Below, one piece after another: positions 44,243-55,506 of a stretch of 64,000 nucleotides of DNA (positions are counted from its first letter, which is position 1; each line of letters starts with the position of its first letter). Below the pieces are notes generated by a model. The model worked only from the letters and a program-made list of their open reading frames with translations. It did no database searches and was not told the origin of the DNA. The DNA is from Sphingomonas sp. BGYR3. Lineage in GTDB: Bacteria; Pseudomonadota; Alphaproteobacteria; Sphingomonadales; Sphingomonadaceae. Both the position numbers and the translations under genes were made by a program. The stretch covers positions 496,001 through 560,000 of the forward strand of contig NZ_JANZNT010000001.1 in assembly GCF_025153455.1 (NCBI RefSeq), in the 5' to 3' direction.

Positions 44243-45292
44243 TCAGTAGGTCCCCACCAGCACGTCCGTATAGAGTTCTGCCGGATCGGGTTCCGGCGTG
44301 GATTCGGCGAAATCCGCCGCTTCGTTCACGATCTTGCGAATTTCCGTTTCGATCGACTTCAGATCGGCCTCGGTCACGCCGGCGGCGGCCAGTTCCTTCT
44401 TCACACCCTCGATCGGATCGGAATTGTCGCGCATCGACTGCACCTCGTCGCGCGAGCGATACTTGGCCGGATCGGACATGGAATGGCCACGATAGCGATA
44501 GGTCTTCATCTCGAGGATGATCGGGCCCTTGCCGCTGCGCACCCATTCCAGCGCGGTTTCGGCAGCGCCGCGACAGGCGAGGACGTCCATCCCGTCGACC
44601 TGGATGCCGGGGATGCGGAAGCTTTCGCCACGCCGATACATCTGATCTTCGGCCGACGAACGCTGCACGCTGGTGCCCATGGCGTACTGGTTATTTTCGA
44701 TCACGAAGATGATCGGCAGCTTCCACAGCTCGGCCATGTTGAACGATTCATACACCTGGCCCTGGTTCGCCGCGCCATCGCCGAAATAGGCAAGGCACAC
44801 GCCGCCATCGCCGGCATATTTATGGCCGAACGCCAGCCCCGCACCCAGGCTGACCTGAGCGCCGACGATGCCGTGGCCGCCGTAAAACTTCTTTTCGGTC
44901 GAGAACATGTGCATCGAACCGCCCTTGCCGCGGCTGATGCCAGCCTCGCGGCCGGTCAGTTCGGCCATGATCACCTTGGGGTCGATGCCATAGGCCAGCA
45001 TATGGCCATGATCGCGATATCCGGTGATGACCGAATCGGTGTCGCCGTTCAGCGCGGACTGCAGGCCCACGGCCACCGCTTCCTGACCGATATACAGGTG
45101 GCAGAAACCGCCGATCAGGCCGAGGCCGTACAACTGGCCGGCCTTTTCCTCGAACCGGCGGATCAGAAGCATCTGGCGGTAGAATTCCAGCAGTTGCTCC
45201 TTCGAAGCCTTGAACCGCTGCGGTTCGCCGGGTCGCTCCCGATTGGGAATAGGGGGTTCGGTGCTGGCGCGGTTCGCCGGTGCCTTTGCCAC
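44243..45292 (-). CDS. pdhA: Pyruvate dehydrogenase E1 alpha subunit
   Basis: The 349-residue protein binds thiamine diphosphate and carries out oxidative decarboxylation of pyruvate with PdhB. The TPP motif is [20 protein letters not shown] ending in VIENNQ. The phosphorylation-loop-type segment [19 protein letters not shown] is present. A Pro/Ala-rich N-terminus precedes the catalytic fold. It is one base before pdhB and about 100 bases after ftsB on the same strand, so the order eno-ftsB-pdhA-pdhB is conserved although csaA, on the opposite strand, sits between eno and ftsB. Confidence 0.96.
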   Translation of the reverse strand: MAKAPANRASTEPPIPNRERPGEPQRFKASKEQLLEFYRQMLLIRRFEEKAGQLYGLGLIGGFCHLYIGQEAVAVGLQSALNGDTDSVITGYRDHGHMLAYGIDPKVIMAELTGREAGISRGKGGSMHMFSTEKKFYGGHGIVGAQVSLGAGLAFGHKYAGDGGVCLAYFGDGAANQGQVYESFNMAELWKLPIIFVIENNQYAMGTSVQRSSAEDQMYRRGESFRIPGIQVDGMDVLACRGAAETALEWVRSGKGPIILEMKTYRYRGHSMSDPAKYRSRDEVQSMRDNSDPIEGVKKELAAAGVTEADLKSIETEIRKIVNEAADFAESTPEPDPAELYTDVLVGTY

Positions 45293-45393
45293 GTTATCTT
45301 GATCCTCGTTCCGGGGAAGGAAGGTGCCCGCCTATAGGCGTGTTTTCTGCCCTAGGGCAATCACCCGAATTCGAATGTGCCGGTCTGGTGGGA

Positions 45394-45708
45394 TCAGTTC
45401 TTGTTGAGAAGGATGATGATTTCATCCTCGCGGCTGACGCCCATGCCCTTGCGCAGCAATTCGTCGACCAGATCAGGGTCCGCCTTGCCCTTAAGCAGGC
45501 GTACGCGGTTCGCCAATGCCTGGCGCTGCTGCTGAAGCGCAGCATATTGCGCCTGTTTGACGCGCATCTGACGGTTGTATTCGCGGTAGTTCAGCAGGCC
45601 ATTGGCCCCCAGCACGGCATTATAGGCAAAGATGCCCATAAAGCCGATCGCGAGGGACGGGACGACCGCCCTCCACAGAATTGACCGGATGACCCCACCT
45701 GCCGACAT
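45394..45708 (-). CDS. ftsB: FtsB/DivIC-family septum formation initiator
   Basis: The 104-residue protein has a short cytoplasmic start, one membrane helix (AVVPSLAIGFMGIFAYNAV, residues 14-32) and a coiled coil (about 40-75) ending in KGKADPDLVDELLRK, which is typical of FtsB/DivIC. It would act in the FtsQLB divisome subcomplex. Its position between eno and pdhA is typical of sphingomonads. A 100-base gap separates it from pdhA. Confidence 0.85.
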   Translation of the reverse strand: MSAGGVIRSILWRAVVPSLAIGFMGIFAYNAVLGANGLLNYREYNRQMRVKQAQYAALQQQRQALANRVRLLKGKADPDLVDELLRKGMGVSREDEIIILLNKN

Positions 45709-45765
45709 GGATGATTCATGGCCGACCCGAATCGGCGAATCAAGTGGTTACTGAGGGATTAAGTG

Positions 45766-46137
45766 ATGCACCTTAGTCATAATCCGGCGGACCCTGCGGC
45801 TAATACGATCAGCTTCGACGATTTTCTGGCCGTCGATATCCGAATGGGGACAATCCTATCCGCCGAACCGTTTCCCGAAGCGCGTAAGCCGGCGCTGAAA
45901 CTGGTCATCGATTTCGGCCCCGGCATCGGCCAGCGCAGGTCGAGCGCACAGATCACCCGGCACTATACGCCCGACGATCTGATCGGCCGTCAGGTCGCCG
46001 CCGTCGTCAATTTCCCGCCGCGCCAGATCGGCAAGTTCATGTCAGAGGTGCTGACGCTCGGCTTTCCCGACGCGGAGGGCGAAGTGGTCCTGTTCCGCCC
46101 CGACCATCCGGTCCCCGACGGCGCGCGCCTGTTCTGA
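45766..46137 (+). CDS. csaA: CsaA-like tRNA-binding/chaperone protein
   Basis: The 123-residue protein is an EMAP/OB-fold tRNA-binding domain. DIRMGTILSAEPFPEARKPA and NFPPRQIGKFMSEVLTLG match CsaA, a small dimeric chaperone linked to secretion in Bacillus. The ATG at 45766 is better spaced from GAGGGA (45753-45758) than the GTG at 45763. It is read opposite to ftsB and converges on eno with 26 bases between stops. Confidence 0.88.
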   Translation: MHLSHNPADPAANTISFDDFLAVDIRMGTILSAEPFPEARKPALKLVIDFGPGIGQRRSSAQITRHYTPDDLIGRQVAAVVNFPPRQIGKFMSEVLTLGFPDAEGEVVLFRPDHPVPDGARLF

Positions 46138-46163
46138 CGCGCGCGGTCGGGCCGGTCGGACGA

Positions 46164-47453
<1,290 letters not shown>

Positions 47454-47596
47454 CTAGATGTGAGGGGCGCGTTGGGCGCCGGTCGTTCTTGCGGCAGCCT
47501 CTATCGGCAGATTGGCCGTGGGGCAATCGAGGCGGCGCTGGAACCAGCTGGCCCGGCACGGGTTGACTGGATGAATTCGAATGGAGGGATCGACCC

Positions 47597-48076
47597 ATGA
47601 CTGAATCCACCGAAACCACGCCTCCGACAGGCGATGCCGAAGCCGCATCGGCGGCGAATGCCAAGCCGAAGCCTGCCGAAGCCATCAAGCAGGAAGCGTC
47701 CAAGCTGGGCGTCCAGGCCGCCGACAAGGCACGCGGCTTTGCCGAAGAAGGCAAGCAGAAGGCATCTGGCGCGCTTAACGAGTTCGCCCGGATGATGGAC
47801 GACGCTGCGAGCACGGTCGATGAGAAGGTCGGCCAGCAATATGGCCAGTATGCGCGGTCGGCGGCCAGCGCCGTTGCCGGGCTGGCCGGGACCATCGAGC
47901 GCAAGGATGTCGACGAGCTGGTCGACGATGTCCGCGATTTCGTGCGCAAGTCGCCTGCCGTGGCGATCGGCGCAGCCGCTGCGATCGGGTTCGTGCTGGC
48001 ACGGGTGATCAAGTCGGGCATCGATGGCGTCGCCGACGCTGCCGAGGCGGCTGACGAGAGCGGTACCAAGGGCTGA
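47597..48076 (+). CDS. DUF883/ElaB-YqjD-like membrane-anchored protein
   Basis: The 159-residue protein is largely helical, with Lys/Ala/Glu-rich amphipathic stretches (residues 25-115). It ends with a C-terminal anchor, FVRKSPAVAIGAAAAIGFVL, close to the tail of ElaB/YqjD/DUF883 proteins. Those proteins sit on the inner membrane and can associate with ribosomes. It is the first of four small genes that follow closely on the same strand, the last two overlapping by four bases. Regulation is unknown, but such clusters are often stationary-phase or stress induced. Confidence 0.7.
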   Translation: MTESTETTPPTGDAEAASAANAKPKPAEAIKQEASKLGVQAADKARGFAEEGKQKASGALNEFARMMDDAASTVDEKVGQQYGQYARSAASAVAGLAGTIERKDVDELVDDVRDFVRKSPAVAIGAAAAIGFVLARVIKSGIDGVADAAEAADESGTKG

Positions 48077-48103
48077 TCATGGCGGCGAGCGGGGCGTTTT
48101 GCC

Positions 48104-48472
48104 GTGGCGGATGAGCACGACCTGGAAACCGTACCCAAGCTGATGGGTCAGCTGGTCAAGGACGCCCGAGCCTATGCGAAGGCAGAGGCCGTCTTTGCCG
48201 AAGCGGTCGCTCGCGACCGGGCCCGGGATGCGATCATCCTGGTTGGACTGGGTGCCGGCGCGCTGGCGATCGGCACGGCCATCATGCTTGCCATTCTGGT
48301 CGGCCTGATGCTGCTGCTGCAGCCGGTCGTCGGACTGGTCCCTGCCATGCTGTTCGTGATCGTGCCGAGCGTGGCGCTGGTCGCGTTGCTTGCGCTGACG
48401 GCGCGGTCGCGGGCACGCCGCCTTGTCCGTCCGCTGGACCCCACCTCTCCTGCGGCGGAAGTCGACGAATGA
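48104..48472 (+). CDS. Phage holin-family/DUF1469 (YqjE-like) membrane protein
   Basis: The 122-residue protein has two strong hydrophobic segments, AIILVGLGAGALAIGTAIML and ALFLMLLL-type sequence near residues 60-85, in a hairpin arrangement typical of the YqjE/holin superfamily. The start is a GTG at 48104, 27 bases after the preceding stop. The next gene overlaps it as ATGA. By analogy with E. coli yqjD-yqjE-yqjK, it probably acts with its neighbours at the inner membrane. Confidence 0.68.
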   Translation: MADEHDLETVPKLMGQLVKDARAYAKAEAVFAEAVARDRARDAIILVGLGAGALAIGTAIMLAILVGLMLLLQPVVGLVPAMLFVIVPSVALVALLALTARSRARRLVRPLDPTSPAAEVDE

Positions 48473-48789
48473 GCGGCCCGATCGACCCCCTGACCGCACG
48501 CCAGATGGCCAATGCCGCCCGTCGGCAGATGGACGTCACGGCGGCGCGCCTGCGCGATCAGCTGGGACCGGACGAGGTGCTGGCGCGCCTGTCCAGCGCC
48601 GCTGCGCGCAAGGGACAGCAATTCGCCGCGGGACTGGCCGGCAGGGCGGCGACCAGCAAACCAGCCATGATCGGCGCGGCGCTGATCGGCCTGTTGGTGC
48701 TGCTGAAGCGGCTGGGCCGTGGAACCGGCGCCCGGTCAGTCAGGTTGAACGAACACGAGTTAGATACACCGGAAAAGGACGAGCAATGA
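48469..48789 (+). CDS. Small helical membrane protein, possibly DUF3618-like
   Basis: The 106-residue protein starts with a charged helix, ARQMANAARRQMDVTAARLR, which recalls DUF3618-type sequences, then has one membrane segment (PAMIGAALIGLLVLLKRLG). The start is the ATG at 48469 in an ATGA overlap with the preceding gene. Family assignment is uncertain. Its position is that of YqjK in the E. coli cluster. Confidence 0.6.
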   Translation: MSGPIDPLTARQMANAARRQMDVTAARLRDQLGPDEVLARLSSAAARKGQQFAAGLAGRAATSKPAMIGAALIGLLVLLKRLGRGTGARSVRLNEHELDTPEKDEQ

Positions 48790-49172
48790 CCGACTCCGCA
48801 AAGACGAAGAACGGCAAGGCCAGCGTGAAGCGCAAGGTTTCCAAGGCCATTGACAGCAGCCGGGAACAGACGAGCCGCCGGGTCGAGGATAATCCGCTGG
48901 CGGTCCTGGGAGCAGGCATTGCCGTCGGCATGATCGCCGGAGCGCTGTTGCCAAAGACGCAGAGGGAAAAATCGGTGCTGGGTCCGCTCGGCAAGCGGAT
49001 CACTGCAACCGCCGGTGCGGCTGTTGCCGCCGCCCGTGAAGTCGGCAAGCAGGAGCTGAGCGCGCTGACGCCCGACACCAGCAGGGCCAAGGCGCGCGCA
49101 GGCTCGATCGTCGAGCACGTCCTGCTCGCCGCCAAGGAAGCGGGACGCGACGCAGCGAAAAAATCCGGCTGA
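48786..49172 (+). CDS. Small membrane-associated helical protein
   Basis: The 128-residue protein has a Lys/Ser-rich start (MTDSAKTKNGKASVKRKVSK), then a hydrophobic segment (NPLAVLGAGIAVGMIAGALL) and Ala/Lys-rich helices with AREVGKQELSAL. The ATG at 48786 overlaps the previous stop as ATGA; the frame is open upstream to 48423 but that part overlaps the two preceding genes. I do not recognise a named family. It ends the four-gene cluster. Confidence 0.6.
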   Translation: MTDSAKTKNGKASVKRKVSKAIDSSREQTSRRVEDNPLAVLGAGIAVGMIAGALLPKTQREKSVLGPLGKRITATAGAAVAAAREVGKQELSALTPDTSRAKARAGSIVEHVLLAAKEAGRDAAKKSG

Positions 49173-49250
49173 CCCCGGTTACCCGGGGTTGAGACTGCGC
49201 CGCATTGCGGTAAGCGGGACGGATCATTCTCAAGCCCCGGGAAACAGCCG

Positions 49251-49463
49251 ATGAGCAAACTGCACCTGGTATTCGGCGGCCGCGTCAGCGACCCGCAGAC
49301 CCTTGATTTCGCCGATCCGTCAAAGCTGGACGTGGTCGGCATCTATCCGGATTACGCCGCCGCCGAAAAAGCCTGGCGGGCAGCGGCGCAGCGCACGGTG
49401 GACGATGCCGAAATGCGATACGTGGTCGTCCATCTGCACCGCCTGCTGGAACCCGACGCCTGA
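49251..49463 (+). CDS. DUF4170-like small protein
   Basis: The 70-residue protein reads MSKLHLVFGGRVSDPQTLDF, then GIYPDYAAAEKAWRAAAQRT and YVVVHLHRLLEPD. This is the DUF4170 pattern, a short conserved alphaproteobacterial family without known function. The gene is alone on the plus strand between the small-membrane-protein cluster and greA, and is followed by a strong terminator. Confidence 0.75.
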   Translation: MSKLHLVFGGRVSDPQTLDFADPSKLDVVGIYPDYAAAEKAWRAAAQRTVDDAEMRYVVVHLHRLLEPDA

Positions 49464-49472
49464 CCCAATGAA

Positions 49473-49510
49473 AAAGGGGCCGCTTTCCGGGATGGAAACG
49501 GCCCCTTTTC
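49473..49510. terminator. Bidirectional terminator between the DUF4170 gene and greA
   Basis: AAAAGGGGCCG (49473-49483) pairs perfectly with CGGCCCCTTTT (49500-49510), with an inner TTTCC/GGAAA stem. The A and T ends give a U-run in either direction, so both convergent genes can use it. Confidence 0.88.
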
Positions 49511-49532
49511 TGTTTGGACAGATCCGGCGGGA

Positions 49533-50009
49533 TCAGATGAACTCGATGTTGCTGACTTCGTACCAGCGGTCGCCGGCGGGCACGGTCACTTCGATCTCGT
49601 CGCCGACCTTGCGGCCGATCAGCGCACGGCCCAGCGGCGAATTATAGCTGATCATGCCCGTCTTGGCGTCGGCTTCGGCCAGACCGACGATCTGGTAACG
49701 GACCGACTTTTCATCCTCGTCGATCAGGGTGACGGTGGCGCCGAAAACGATACGGTCGCCCGACAGGTCGCGCGGGTCGATCACCTGAGCACGGGACAGC
49801 TTGTCCTCGATATCCGCGATCGACGCCTCGATCTGTCCCTGACGCTCCTTGGCGGCGTGATATTCGGCGTTTTCAGACAGGTCCCCGTGTGCGCGCGCTT
49901 CCTCGATCGCATCCACGATCTGCGGCCGCTCGGCCTTCAGCGCCTTGAGCTGCTCGCTGAGCATTTCGTAGCCCCGCGCCAGCATCGGCATCTTCTCGAC
50001 GGTCGCCAT
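49533..50009 (-). CDS. greA: Transcription elongation factor GreA
   Basis: GreA reactivates arrested RNA polymerase by stimulating transcript cleavage. The 158-residue protein has the N-terminal coiled coil containing the acidic tip ([20 protein letters not shown]), then the FKBP-like C-terminal domain ([20 protein letters not shown] and [17 protein letters not shown]). Length matches E. coli GreA. It lies 80 bases downstream of carB on the same strand. Confidence 0.96.
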   Translation of the reverse strand: MATVEKMPMLARGYEMLSEQLKALKAERPQIVDAIEEARAHGDLSENAEYHAAKERQGQIEASIADIEDKLSRAQVIDPRDLSGDRIVFGATVTLIDEDEKSVRYQIVGLAEADAKTGMISYNSPLGRALIGRKVGDEIEVTVPAGDRWYEVSNIEFI

Positions 50010-50089
50010 CCCTCAAACCCTTTACATCACTATCTTGTCCCAAGCGGCCCATCCCCTGGCCGCCCGCACCAGTCACCAACGATCCGGGA

Positions 50090-53000
50090 TCAATTGTGCG
50101 AAGGCGAATAATAGGCCTGCAGGGGGCGCACTTCAAGGGAGTGGCCGCGCATTGCCTCGATTGCCTGTGCGGCGGCGACGCTGGCGGGGGCCGTGGTGAA
50201 ATACGGCACCTTCTGCGCAACGGCCGAAGCGCGGATCGACGCTGAATCCTTCAGCGACTGCCACCCCTCGGTCGTGTTGAACACCAGCGTCACCTTGCCG
50301 TCCAGGATCCGGTCGACAATGTGCGGGCGGCCCTGCGCCACCTTGTTCACCCGCTCCACGGCGATGCCCTGCTCCGCGAGGTAATCGGCGGTGCCGCCCG
50401 TCGCGATGATGGCAAAGCCCAGATCGGACAGGATGCGGACGCCCGGCAGGATCACCGCCTTGTCGCTGTCCTTCACGCTGACGAACACTGTGCCGCCCTG
50501 GGGCAGGGTTACGCCGGCGCCGAGTTGCGATTTGGCGAAGGCAGTGGCGAAATCGCGGTCGATGCCCATGACCTCGCCCGTCGATTTCATTTCGGGGGAG
50601 AGCACCGGATCGACGCCGGGGAAGCGGGCCCAGGGGAACACCGCCTCCTTCACCGCGATATGATCGATATGGCGGTTCACGGCCGGCATGTCGCGCAGCA
50701 TCTCGCCCGCCATCACGCGGCTGGCATATTTCGCGATCGGCGCGCCGATTGCCTTGGCGACAAAGGGGACCGTGCGGCTGGCGCGCGGGTTGACCTCGAT
50801 CAGGTAAACCTCGCCATTCTTGACCGCAAACTGGATGTTCATCAGCCCCTTGACCTTCAGCGCATGGGCCAGCGCCTCTGCCTGACGCTCGATCTCGGCA
50901 ATGATGTCGGCGGGCAGGCTGTAGGGCGGCAGGGAACAGGCGCTGTCGCCCGAATGGACGCCCGCCTCCTCGATATGCTGAAGCACGCCAGCAACGACGA
51001 CGTCGGTGCCGTCGCAGATCGCGTCCACATCCACCTCGATCGCGTCGCGCAGATACTGGTCGATCAGGACGGGGCTGTCCCCGGACACCTGCACCGCCGT
51101 CTGGATATAGTCATCCAGCTGCGCCTGCGTATCCACAATCTCCATCGCCCGGCCGCCAAGCACATAGCTGGGCCGCATCAGCACGGGATAGCCGATGCGT
51201 TCGGCAGCGGCGACCGCCTCGTCCCGGCTGCGCGCCAGACCGTTGGCGGGTTGCTTCAGCCCCAGCTTGGCGACCAGCGCGGCGAACCGCTCGCGGTCCT
51301 CGGCCAGGTCGATGGCGTCGGGGCTGGTGCCCAGGATGGGGATGCCCGCCGCCTCCAGCGCCTTAGCCAGGTTGAGCGGCGTCTGCCCGCCGAACTGCAC
51401 GATCACGCCGACCAGTTCGCCGGTCGAGCGTTCCACGTCCAGGATTTCCAGCACGTCCTCGGCCGTCAGCGGCTCGAAATACAGCCGGTCCGACGTGTCG
51501 TAATCGGTCGACACCGTTTCCGGGTTGCAATTGACCATGATCGTTTCGAACCCGGCATCGGCCAGCGCGAAACAGGCATGACAGCAGCAATAATCGAACT
51601 CAATCCCCTGCCCGATCCGGTTCGGCCCGCCGCCCAGGATCACGATCTTGCGACGCTCGCTCGGCATCGCCTCATTCTCCGGCTCGCCAAAGCTGGGCGC
51701 TTCATAGGTCGAGTACATATAAGGCGTCTTCGCCTCGAACTCGGCGGCGCAGGTGTCGATGCGCTTGAACACGGGCCGCACGCCCAGTTTATGGCGCAGC
51801 GCGCGGACGTCGCCCTCGTTCACCCCGCCGGTCATCGCCTTGACCGCTTCGTTGATCAGGCCGCCGCGCGCCTGAAACCGGTCGCGCAGGCCCGCCGACT
51901 GCACCGCCAGATAGGCGAGCCGCTTGTCGGAAAAGCCCATCGCCTTCAATCGGCGCATCCCCGCCGCATCGCGCGGCAGGCCGTCGGCGCGGATTTCGTT
52001 TTCCGCGTCGACAATCTCCTTCATCCGTTCAAGGAACCACGGATCGTATTTCGCAATCGCGTGCACCTCGGCAACGGTGAAGCCCTCGCGCAGCGCCTGT
52101 GCCGCGACGAGCAGCCGGTCGGGCGTCGCCTGGGCCAGCGCCGCCTCGATCTCCGCGCGCGGCGCGCCGACCAGATGGTCGACATCGTTGAACCCGGACA
52201 GCCCGGTTTCCAGGCCGCGCAGCGCCTTTTGCATCGATTCATGGATGTTGCGGCCGATCGCCATCACCTCGCCCACCGATTTCATCGCGGTGGAGAGCAG
52301 CGGTTCTGATCCCTTGAACTTCTCGAACGCAAAGCGCGGGATTTTCGTCACGACATAATCGATGGTCGGCTCGAACGATGCCGGGGTCGCGCCGGTAATG
52401 TCGTTGGTGATTTCGTCCAGCGTGTAGCCGACCGCCAGCTTCGCCGCGACCTTGGCAATTGGAAAGCCCGTCGCCTTGGACGCCAGCGCAGAGGAACGCG
52501 ACACGCGCGGGTTCATTTCGATGACGATCAGGCGGCCGTCCCTTGGATTGACCGCGAACTGGACGTTCGACCCGCCCGTTTCCACGCCGATTTCGCGCAG
52601 CACCGCGATGCTGGCGTTGCGCATGATCTGATATTCCTTGTCGGTCAGCGTCAGCGCGGGCGCGACCGTGATGGAATCGCCGGTATGGACGCCCATCGGA
52701 TCGACATTTTCGATGGAGCAGACGATGATGCAGTTGTCGTTCCGGTCGCGGACGACCTCCATCTCATATTCTTTCCAGCCGAGCAGCGATTCCTCGATCA
52801 GCACCTCGGTGGTGGGCGACGCATCCAGGCCGCCGGTGACGATGCGGATGAACTCTTCCCGATTATAGGCAACGCCGCCGCCCGTGCCGCCCAGCGTAAA
52901 GCTGGGCCGGATGATCGCGGGCAGGCCGGTGATGTCGAGCGCGGCCAGCGCCTCCTCCACCGTGTGCGCGACGGCGGAGCGGGCGGATTCGAGGCCGATC

Positions 53001-53413
53001 TTGTCCATCGCCTGACGGAATTTCTGCCGGTCCTCCGCCTTGTCGATCGCCTCTGCATCCGCGCCGATCATCTTGACGCCGAACTTTTCAAGCGTGCCGT
53101 CGTTGAACAGCGCCAGCGCGGTGTTCAGCGCGGTCTGACCACCCATGGTCGGCAGGACAGCGTCGGGCCGCTCCTTCTCGATGATCTTGGCAACGATGGC
53201 GGGCGTGATCGGTTCGACATAGGTCGCGTCCGCCAGCTCCGGATCGGTCATGATCGTCGCCGGGTTGGAGTTGACGAGGACGATGCGATAGCCCTCCTCC
53301 TTCAACGCCTTGATCGCCTGCGTGCCCGAATAATCGAACTCGCACGCCTGGCCGATGACGATGGGTCCTGCGCCAATGACGAGGATGGAGGAGATGTCTG
53401 TTCTTTTGGGCAT
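50090..53413 (-). CDS. carB: Carbamoyl-phosphate synthase large subunit
   Basis: CarB makes carbamoyl phosphate from bicarbonate, ATP and ammonia delivered by CarA, for pyrimidine and arginine synthesis. The 1107-residue protein has the two tandem ATP-grasp halves. The first opens with [20 protein letters not shown] and the second with [24 protein letters not shown] sequence near residue 595. A C-terminal MGS-like allosteric domain follows. It is on the same strand as carA but separated from it by 329 bases. Length is about 35 residues above E. coli. Confidence 0.97.
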   Translation of the reverse strand: MPKRTDISSILVIGAGPIVIGQACEFDYSGTQAIKALKEEGYRIVLVNSNPATIMTDPELADATYVEPITPAIVAKIIEKERPDAVLPTMGGQTALNTALALFNDGTLEKFGVKMIGADAEAIDKAEDRQKFRQAMDKIGLESARSAVAHTVEEALAALDITGLPAIIRPSFTLGGTGGGVAYNREEFIRIVTGGLDASPTTEVLIEESLLGWKEYEMEVVRDRNDNCIIVCSIENVDPMGVHTGDSITVAPALTLTDKEYQIMRNASIAVLREIGVETGGSNVQFAVNPRDGRLIVIEMNPRVSRSSALASKATGFPIAKVAAKLAVGYTLDEITNDITGATPASFEPTIDYVVTKIPRFAFEKFKGSEPLLSTAMKSVGEVMAIGRNIHESMQKALRGLETGLSGFNDVDHLVGAPRAEIEAALAQATPDRLLVAAQALREGFTVAEVHAIAKYDPWFLERMKEIVDAENEIRADGLPRDAAGMRRLKAMGFSDKRLAYLAVQSAGLRDRFQARGGLINEAVKAMTGGVNEGDVRALRHKLGVRPVFKRIDTCAAEFEAKTPYMYSTYEAPSFGEPENEAMPSERRKIVILGGGPNRIGQGIEFDYCCCHACFALADAGFETIMVNCNPETVSTDYDTSDRLYFEPLTAEDVLEILDVERSTGELVGVIVQFGGQTPLNLAKALEAAGIPILGTSPDAIDLAEDRERFAALVAKLGLKQPANGLARSRDEAVAAAERIGYPVLMRPSYVLGGRAMEIVDTQAQLDDYIQTAVQVSGDSPVLIDQYLRDAIEVDVDAICDGTDVVVAGVLQHIEEAGVHSGDSACSLPPYSLPADIIAEIERQAEALAHALKVKGLMNIQFAVKNGEVYLIEVNPRASRTVPFVAKAIGAPIAKYASRVMAGEMLRDMPAVNRHIDHIAVKEAVFPWARFPGVDPVLSPEMKSTGEVMGIDRDFATAFAKSQLGAGVTLPQGGTVFVSVKDSDKAVILPGVRILSDLGFAIIATGGTADYLAEQGIAVERVNKVAQGRPHIVDRILDGKVTLVFNTTEGWQSLKDSASIRASAVAQKVPYFTTAPASVAAAQAIEAMRGHSLEVRPLQAYYSPSHN

Positions 53414-53742
53414 TTAGTAACCAATCTTGTTCGGAGCAGCAGTGCTACGGAGAACACGAACCGCGACGCGGCGAAGTGACTTAAGGGCTGGCTGTCTGAG
53501 AAAGTGATCAGCTGCTCTTCGAAGGCGATCTGCGCTTAGGTTATCGCGCGCGATAACTCGCACCGAGTTGCCGCGCCGTTCAAAGCAGAACCCATAATGC
53601 GCCAGAATGCGCTGAAGACCACGCCGCTTAAGAAAGCGGTGACTATAAGTGGTATGAAAGAAAGATGACGGATTGTTGCGCAAATTGCGAAAATCACGCC
53701 TAAGATGCGTCTGTGCCCCACGAGGACCAAACGCCCAGCGGG
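53414..53742. other. 329-base carA-carB spacer with a perfect 18-bp palindrome
   Basis: The spacer is poorer in GC than its flanks and has no convincing gene. One minus-strand frame (about 53536-53721, GTG start) could give a 61-residue protein with a hydrophobic segment, VIFAICATIRHLSFIPLIVT, but no ribosome site or family supports it. Hairpins are present at 53624-53639 (CCGCTT-AAGA-AAGCGG) and the palindrome at 53540-53557. It may hold regulatory RNA structure or a decayed gene. Confidence 0.5.
53540..53557. promoter_or_regulatory. Perfect 18-bp palindrome in the carA-carB spacer
   Basis: GTTATCGCGCGCGATAAC is fully self-complementary. It lies about 127 bases before the carB ATG, where it could be an operator or part of an RNA hairpin. 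No other copy was noticed in this window. Confidence 0.4.
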
Positions 53743-54912
53743 TCACGCTGCGTTCCCCAACATCCCCACAAACCGCTCGAACAGGTAGAAGCTGTCCTGC
53801 GGGCCGGGGCTGGCCTCCGGGTGATATTGCACGCTGAACGCCGGGCGGTCGGTCAGTTCGATCCCGCAATTGCTGCCGTCAAACAGCGATACGTGCGTTT
53901 CGCGCGCGTTCGCGGGTAGCGTGTCGCGGTCCACCGCGAAGCCGTGGTTCATGCTGGTGATCTCCACGACGCCGTCGTCCAGCCGCTTGACCGGATGATT
54001 GGCGCCGCGATGCCCCTGAAACATCTTGGTCGTCTTCGCCCCCGCCGCCAGCGCCAGCAGCTGATGACCCAGGCAGATGCCGAACACCGGCACCTTTTCG
54101 TCCAGCAGCCGCCTGATCGGGGCCAGCGCATAATCGCCGGTCGCCGCCGGATCGCCGGGGCCGTTGGACAGGAACACCCCGTCGGGGTTCAGCGCCATGA
54201 TCTGATCATAGGTCGCCTCGGCCGGCACCACGCTGACCTTTGCGCCCGCGGCGACCAGGTTGCGATAGATGTTGCGCTTGGCGCCGTAATCCACGGCGAC
54301 GACATGGGGCCGCTCGCCCTCCCCCGCTGCGCCATAGCCAAAGCCCAGGCGCCAGACGCCGCCATCCCACGTCCCGTGCGTTTCGCGCGTCACGCTCTTG
54401 GCTAGGTCCATCCCCTCCAGCCCCGGCCAGGCGCGCGCCTGTTCCAGCAGGGCGGGAATGTCGAACTCGCCGGTTGCGGAATGGGCGATCACGCCGTTCG
54501 GTGCGCCGCCGCCGCGGATGCGCCGGGTGAGCGCGCGGGTATCCACCCCGGCCAGGCCGATGCGGTTATGCTTTGCCATCCATTCGGACAGCGTTTCCAC
54601 GCTGCGGAAATTGCTCGGCTGCGTCGGCATCTCGCGCACGATCATGCCCAGGGCATGGGGATCGTCCGCCTCGAAATCCTCCGGGTTCGCGCCGACATTG
54701 CCGATATGCGGAAAGGTGAAGCAGATCATCTGACCCGCAAAGGACGGGTCGGTCATGATTTCCTGATACCCGGTCATCGCGGTGTGGAAGCATACTTCGC
54801 CCACCGCCGATCCTTCTGCGCCGAAACCATGGCCCCAGATTACGTCGCCGGACGCCAATACCAGCACCCCCGTCGCTCCTTCAGGTGCAGGGATAGTCGA
54901 GGCTTCGGCCAT
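53743..54912 (-). CDS. carA: Carbamoyl-phosphate synthase small subunit
   Basis: CarA hydrolyses glutamine and channels ammonia to CarB. The 389-residue protein has the N-terminal CPSase domain (GATGVLVLASGDVIWGHGFG) and a class I glutamine amidotransferase domain. The nucleophile Cys is in FGICLGHQLLALAAG near residue 280, and the His/Glu pair is in QYHPEASPGPQD near 365. The ATG at 54912 follows AAGGAGCGCC. It is separated from carB by the 329-base spacer and divergent from yqeY. Confidence 0.97.
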   Translation of the reverse strand: MAEASTIPAPEGATGVLVLASGDVIWGHGFGAEGSAVGEVCFHTAMTGYQEIMTDPSFAGQMICFTFPHIGNVGANPEDFEADDPHALGMIVREMPTQPSNFRSVETLSEWMAKHNRIGLAGVDTRALTRRIRGGGAPNGVIAHSATGEFDIPALLEQARAWPGLEGMDLAKSVTRETHGTWDGGVWRLGFGYGAAGEGERPHVVAVDYGAKRNIYRNLVAAGAKVSVVPAEATYDQIMALNPDGVFLSNGPGDPAATGDYALAPIRRLLDEKVPVFGICLGHQLLALAAGAKTTKMFQGHRGANHPVKRLDDGVVEITSMNHGFAVDRDTLPANARETHVSLFDGSNCGIELTDRPAFSVQYHPEASPGPQDSFYLFERFVGMLGNAA

Positions 54913-55050
54913 GGGGGTGGGCGCTCCTTATCTGGGTTCCGGCAATGTCGCTAAGTGTCGGCGGCTAGACTCGATGATCGACCGCGTCAATCTGTTAATC
55001 CCACAATGTTCAGGCTATCGGGGACGTTTCCACCTTTGCCGGGAAGCCCC

Positions 55051-55506
55051 ATGATTCGGGATGATATCAAGACCGCGCTCGTCACCGCGATGAAGGGCGG
55101 CGACAAGCCGACAACCGCGACAATCCGCATGATACAAAGCGCGATCAAGAACCGCGACATCGAATTGCGCACCGCCACCGCACAGGGCGACGATGACACC
55201 GTGGTCGTCGATGTGCTTCAGAAAATGGTCAAGCAGCGCCGCGAATCGATCGCCATGTATGAACAGGGCGGCCGTGCGGAGCTGGCCGCGATCGAGGCGG
55301 CGGAGGTCGCGGTGATCGAACGCTTCCTGCCGCAACAGATGAGCGAGGCCGAAACCACCGCGGCGATCGAGGCGATCAAGGCCGATATCGGCGCGGCGGG
55401 GATGAAGGACATGGGCCGCGTGATGGCGGAACTGAAATCGCGCCACGGCACGCAACTCGACATGAGCAAGGCCAGTGGCCTGGTAAAGGCCGCATTGGCG
55501 GGGTGA
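55051..55506 (+). CDS. yqeY: GatB/YqeY-domain protein
   Basis: The 151-residue protein is a stand-alone YqeY domain, related to the tail of GatB that contacts tRNA. It begins MIRDDIKTALVTAMKGGDKP and has RFLPQQMSEAETTAAIEAIK and KDMGRVMAELKSRHG. Its function is not defined experimentally in most bacteria, but it very often precedes dnaG. Here its stop overlaps the dnaG GTG by four bases (GTGA). GGGAAG precedes its ATG. Confidence 0.9.
   Translation: MIRDDIKTALVTAMKGGDKPTTATIRMIQSAIKNRDIELRTATAQGDDDTVVVDVLQKMVKQRRESIAMYEQGGRAELAAIEAAEVAVIERFLPQQMSEAETTAAIEAIKADIGAAGMKDMGRVMAELKSRHGTQLDMSKASGLVKAALAG

Noticed and set aside
50321..52309. A 662-codon plus-strand frame inside carB
   Set aside because: carB is certain on the other strand; the translation has no family features.
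53536..53721. Small membrane protein gene in the carA-carB spacer
   Set aside because: The frame has a hydrophobic stretch but no ribosome site, conservation evidence or codon bias; kept only as a note in the spacer entry.
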